This document shows, one piece after another, positions 15,258 through 15,686 of a stretch of 15,686 nucleotides of DNA. A program made the translations under genes and the position numbers. Every line of letters begins with the position of its first letter. Position 1 is the stretch's first letter. The DNA is taken from NCBI GenBank assembly GCA_018969885.1, contig JAGWXN010000046.1, positions 1 to 15,686 of the forward strand. Direction: 5' to 3'. The notes under the pieces are model-generated. The model saw only the letters and a program-made list of their open reading frames with translations, was not told the DNA's origin and did no database searches. Source of the stretch: Betaproteobacteria bacterium. GTDB taxonomy: Bacteria; Pseudomonadota; Gammaproteobacteria; Burkholderiales; Burkholderiaceae.

Positions 15258-15286
15258 GGAGCGGGTCAGCGCCGCAAAGGGGAGTC

Positions 15287-15686
15287 ATGAAACAGCTTGC
15301 CGCCGAACAGGTCCGTTTTTACCGGGACCAGGGCTATCTGAGCCCCATTCGCGCTTTCGGTGCGGAGGAAGCCGCCCGTTATCGCGCATTGCTCGAAGCA
15401 GGCGAGCGGGTGCACGGGCTTGCTCCGGATCAGCGGCGGAAAATGTATCTGTATCTCAAGTGGATGGACGACATTGTGCGCGACGCCCGCGTGCTCGATG
15501 CGGTGGAAGATCTGATCGGCCCCGACATCCTCGTCTATCACATGACGCTCTGGATCAAGGAGCCACACACCGATGCTTTCGTGAGCTGGCACCAGGACTC
15601 CACCTACTTCGGCCTGAGCCCGGCCGAGCATGTCACGGCGTGGGTGGCGCTCTCACCGTCCAGTGAGGAGAGCGGCTGTGTGCAGG
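15287..15686 (+). CDS. Phytanoyl-CoA dioxygenase (PhyH) family protein, 3'-truncated by the window edge
   Basis: The visible 133 residues are the N-terminal part of an Fe(II)/2-oxoglutarate-dependent oxygenase of the PhyH family, normally about 250-300 residues. The start FYRDQGYLSP (11-20) is typical, and WHQDSTYFGL contains the HxD iron motif (H102, D104), followed by TAWVALSPSSEESGCVQ, a block strongly characteristic of the family. The distal iron His and the 2-oxoglutarate Arg lie beyond the window. A purine-rich AAAGGGGAG (15276-15284) precedes the ATG at 15287. The gene is divergent from the operon, 41 bases from the SDR start. It may hydroxylate a substrate of the same pathway, but that rests only on position. 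Confidence 0.9.
   Translation, partial: MKQLAAEQVRFYRDQGYLSPIRAFGAEEAARYRALLEAGERVHGLAPDQRRKMYLYLKWMDDIVRDARVLDAVEDLIGPDILVYHMTLWIKEPHTDAFVSWHQDSTYFGLSPAEHVTAWVALSPSSEESGCVQ

Overview
The window is a GC-rich, densely coded stretch from a Gram-negative bacterium. It has no gap longer than about 60 bases between genes and no RNA gene, insertion sequence or CRISPR that I can see. Two Bug/TctC-type periplasmic receptors and a full tripartite tricarboxylate transporter (TctA/TctB/TctC) point to a proteobacterium. The expansion of Bug receptors is most typical of Burkholderiales (Betaproteobacteria), but related metagenomic phyla cannot be excluded. Coenzyme F420 genes are uncommon in that setting.

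Layout: (1) 6-986, plus strand: a stand-alone Bug-type solute receptor, convergent with everything that follows. (2) 1039-15245, minus strand: thirteen consecutive genes, all in one direction, with gaps of 58 bases or fewer and two stop/start overlaps, so probably one operon of about 14 kb. In transcription order these are: an SDR dehydrogenase, an enolase-superfamily (MLE-type) enzyme, an M24 creatinase/peptidase-fold hydrolase, an octopine-dehydrogenase-family protein, an F420-type luciferase-like (LLM) oxidoreductase, Bug receptor, TctB, TctA, an FGD-like F420-dependent glucose-6-phosphate dehydrogenase, CofE, FbiC (CofG-CofH fusion), CofD and CofC. (3) 15287 to the end, plus strand: a truncated phytanoyl-CoA-dioxygenase-family gene, divergent from the operon across a 41-base spacer.

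How the genes may work together (inference): the promoter-proximal half encodes uptake and modification of an unknown small carboxylate. The promoter-distal half makes coenzyme F420 (FbiC: Fo; CofC/CofD: F420-0; CofE: glutamylation) and reduces it with sugar phosphate (FGD). The LLM enzyme between them is the likely consumer of F420/F420H2. Cofactor synthesis, cofactor reduction, substrate import and substrate conversion would thus share one transcript. No transcriptional regulator and no FbiB-type nitroreductase domain is present in the window. The most notable points are this F420-coupled catabolic operon, an M24 protein whose metal-ligand set is degraded, a near-perfect leaderless promoter at its head, and the missing dehydro-F420 reductase.
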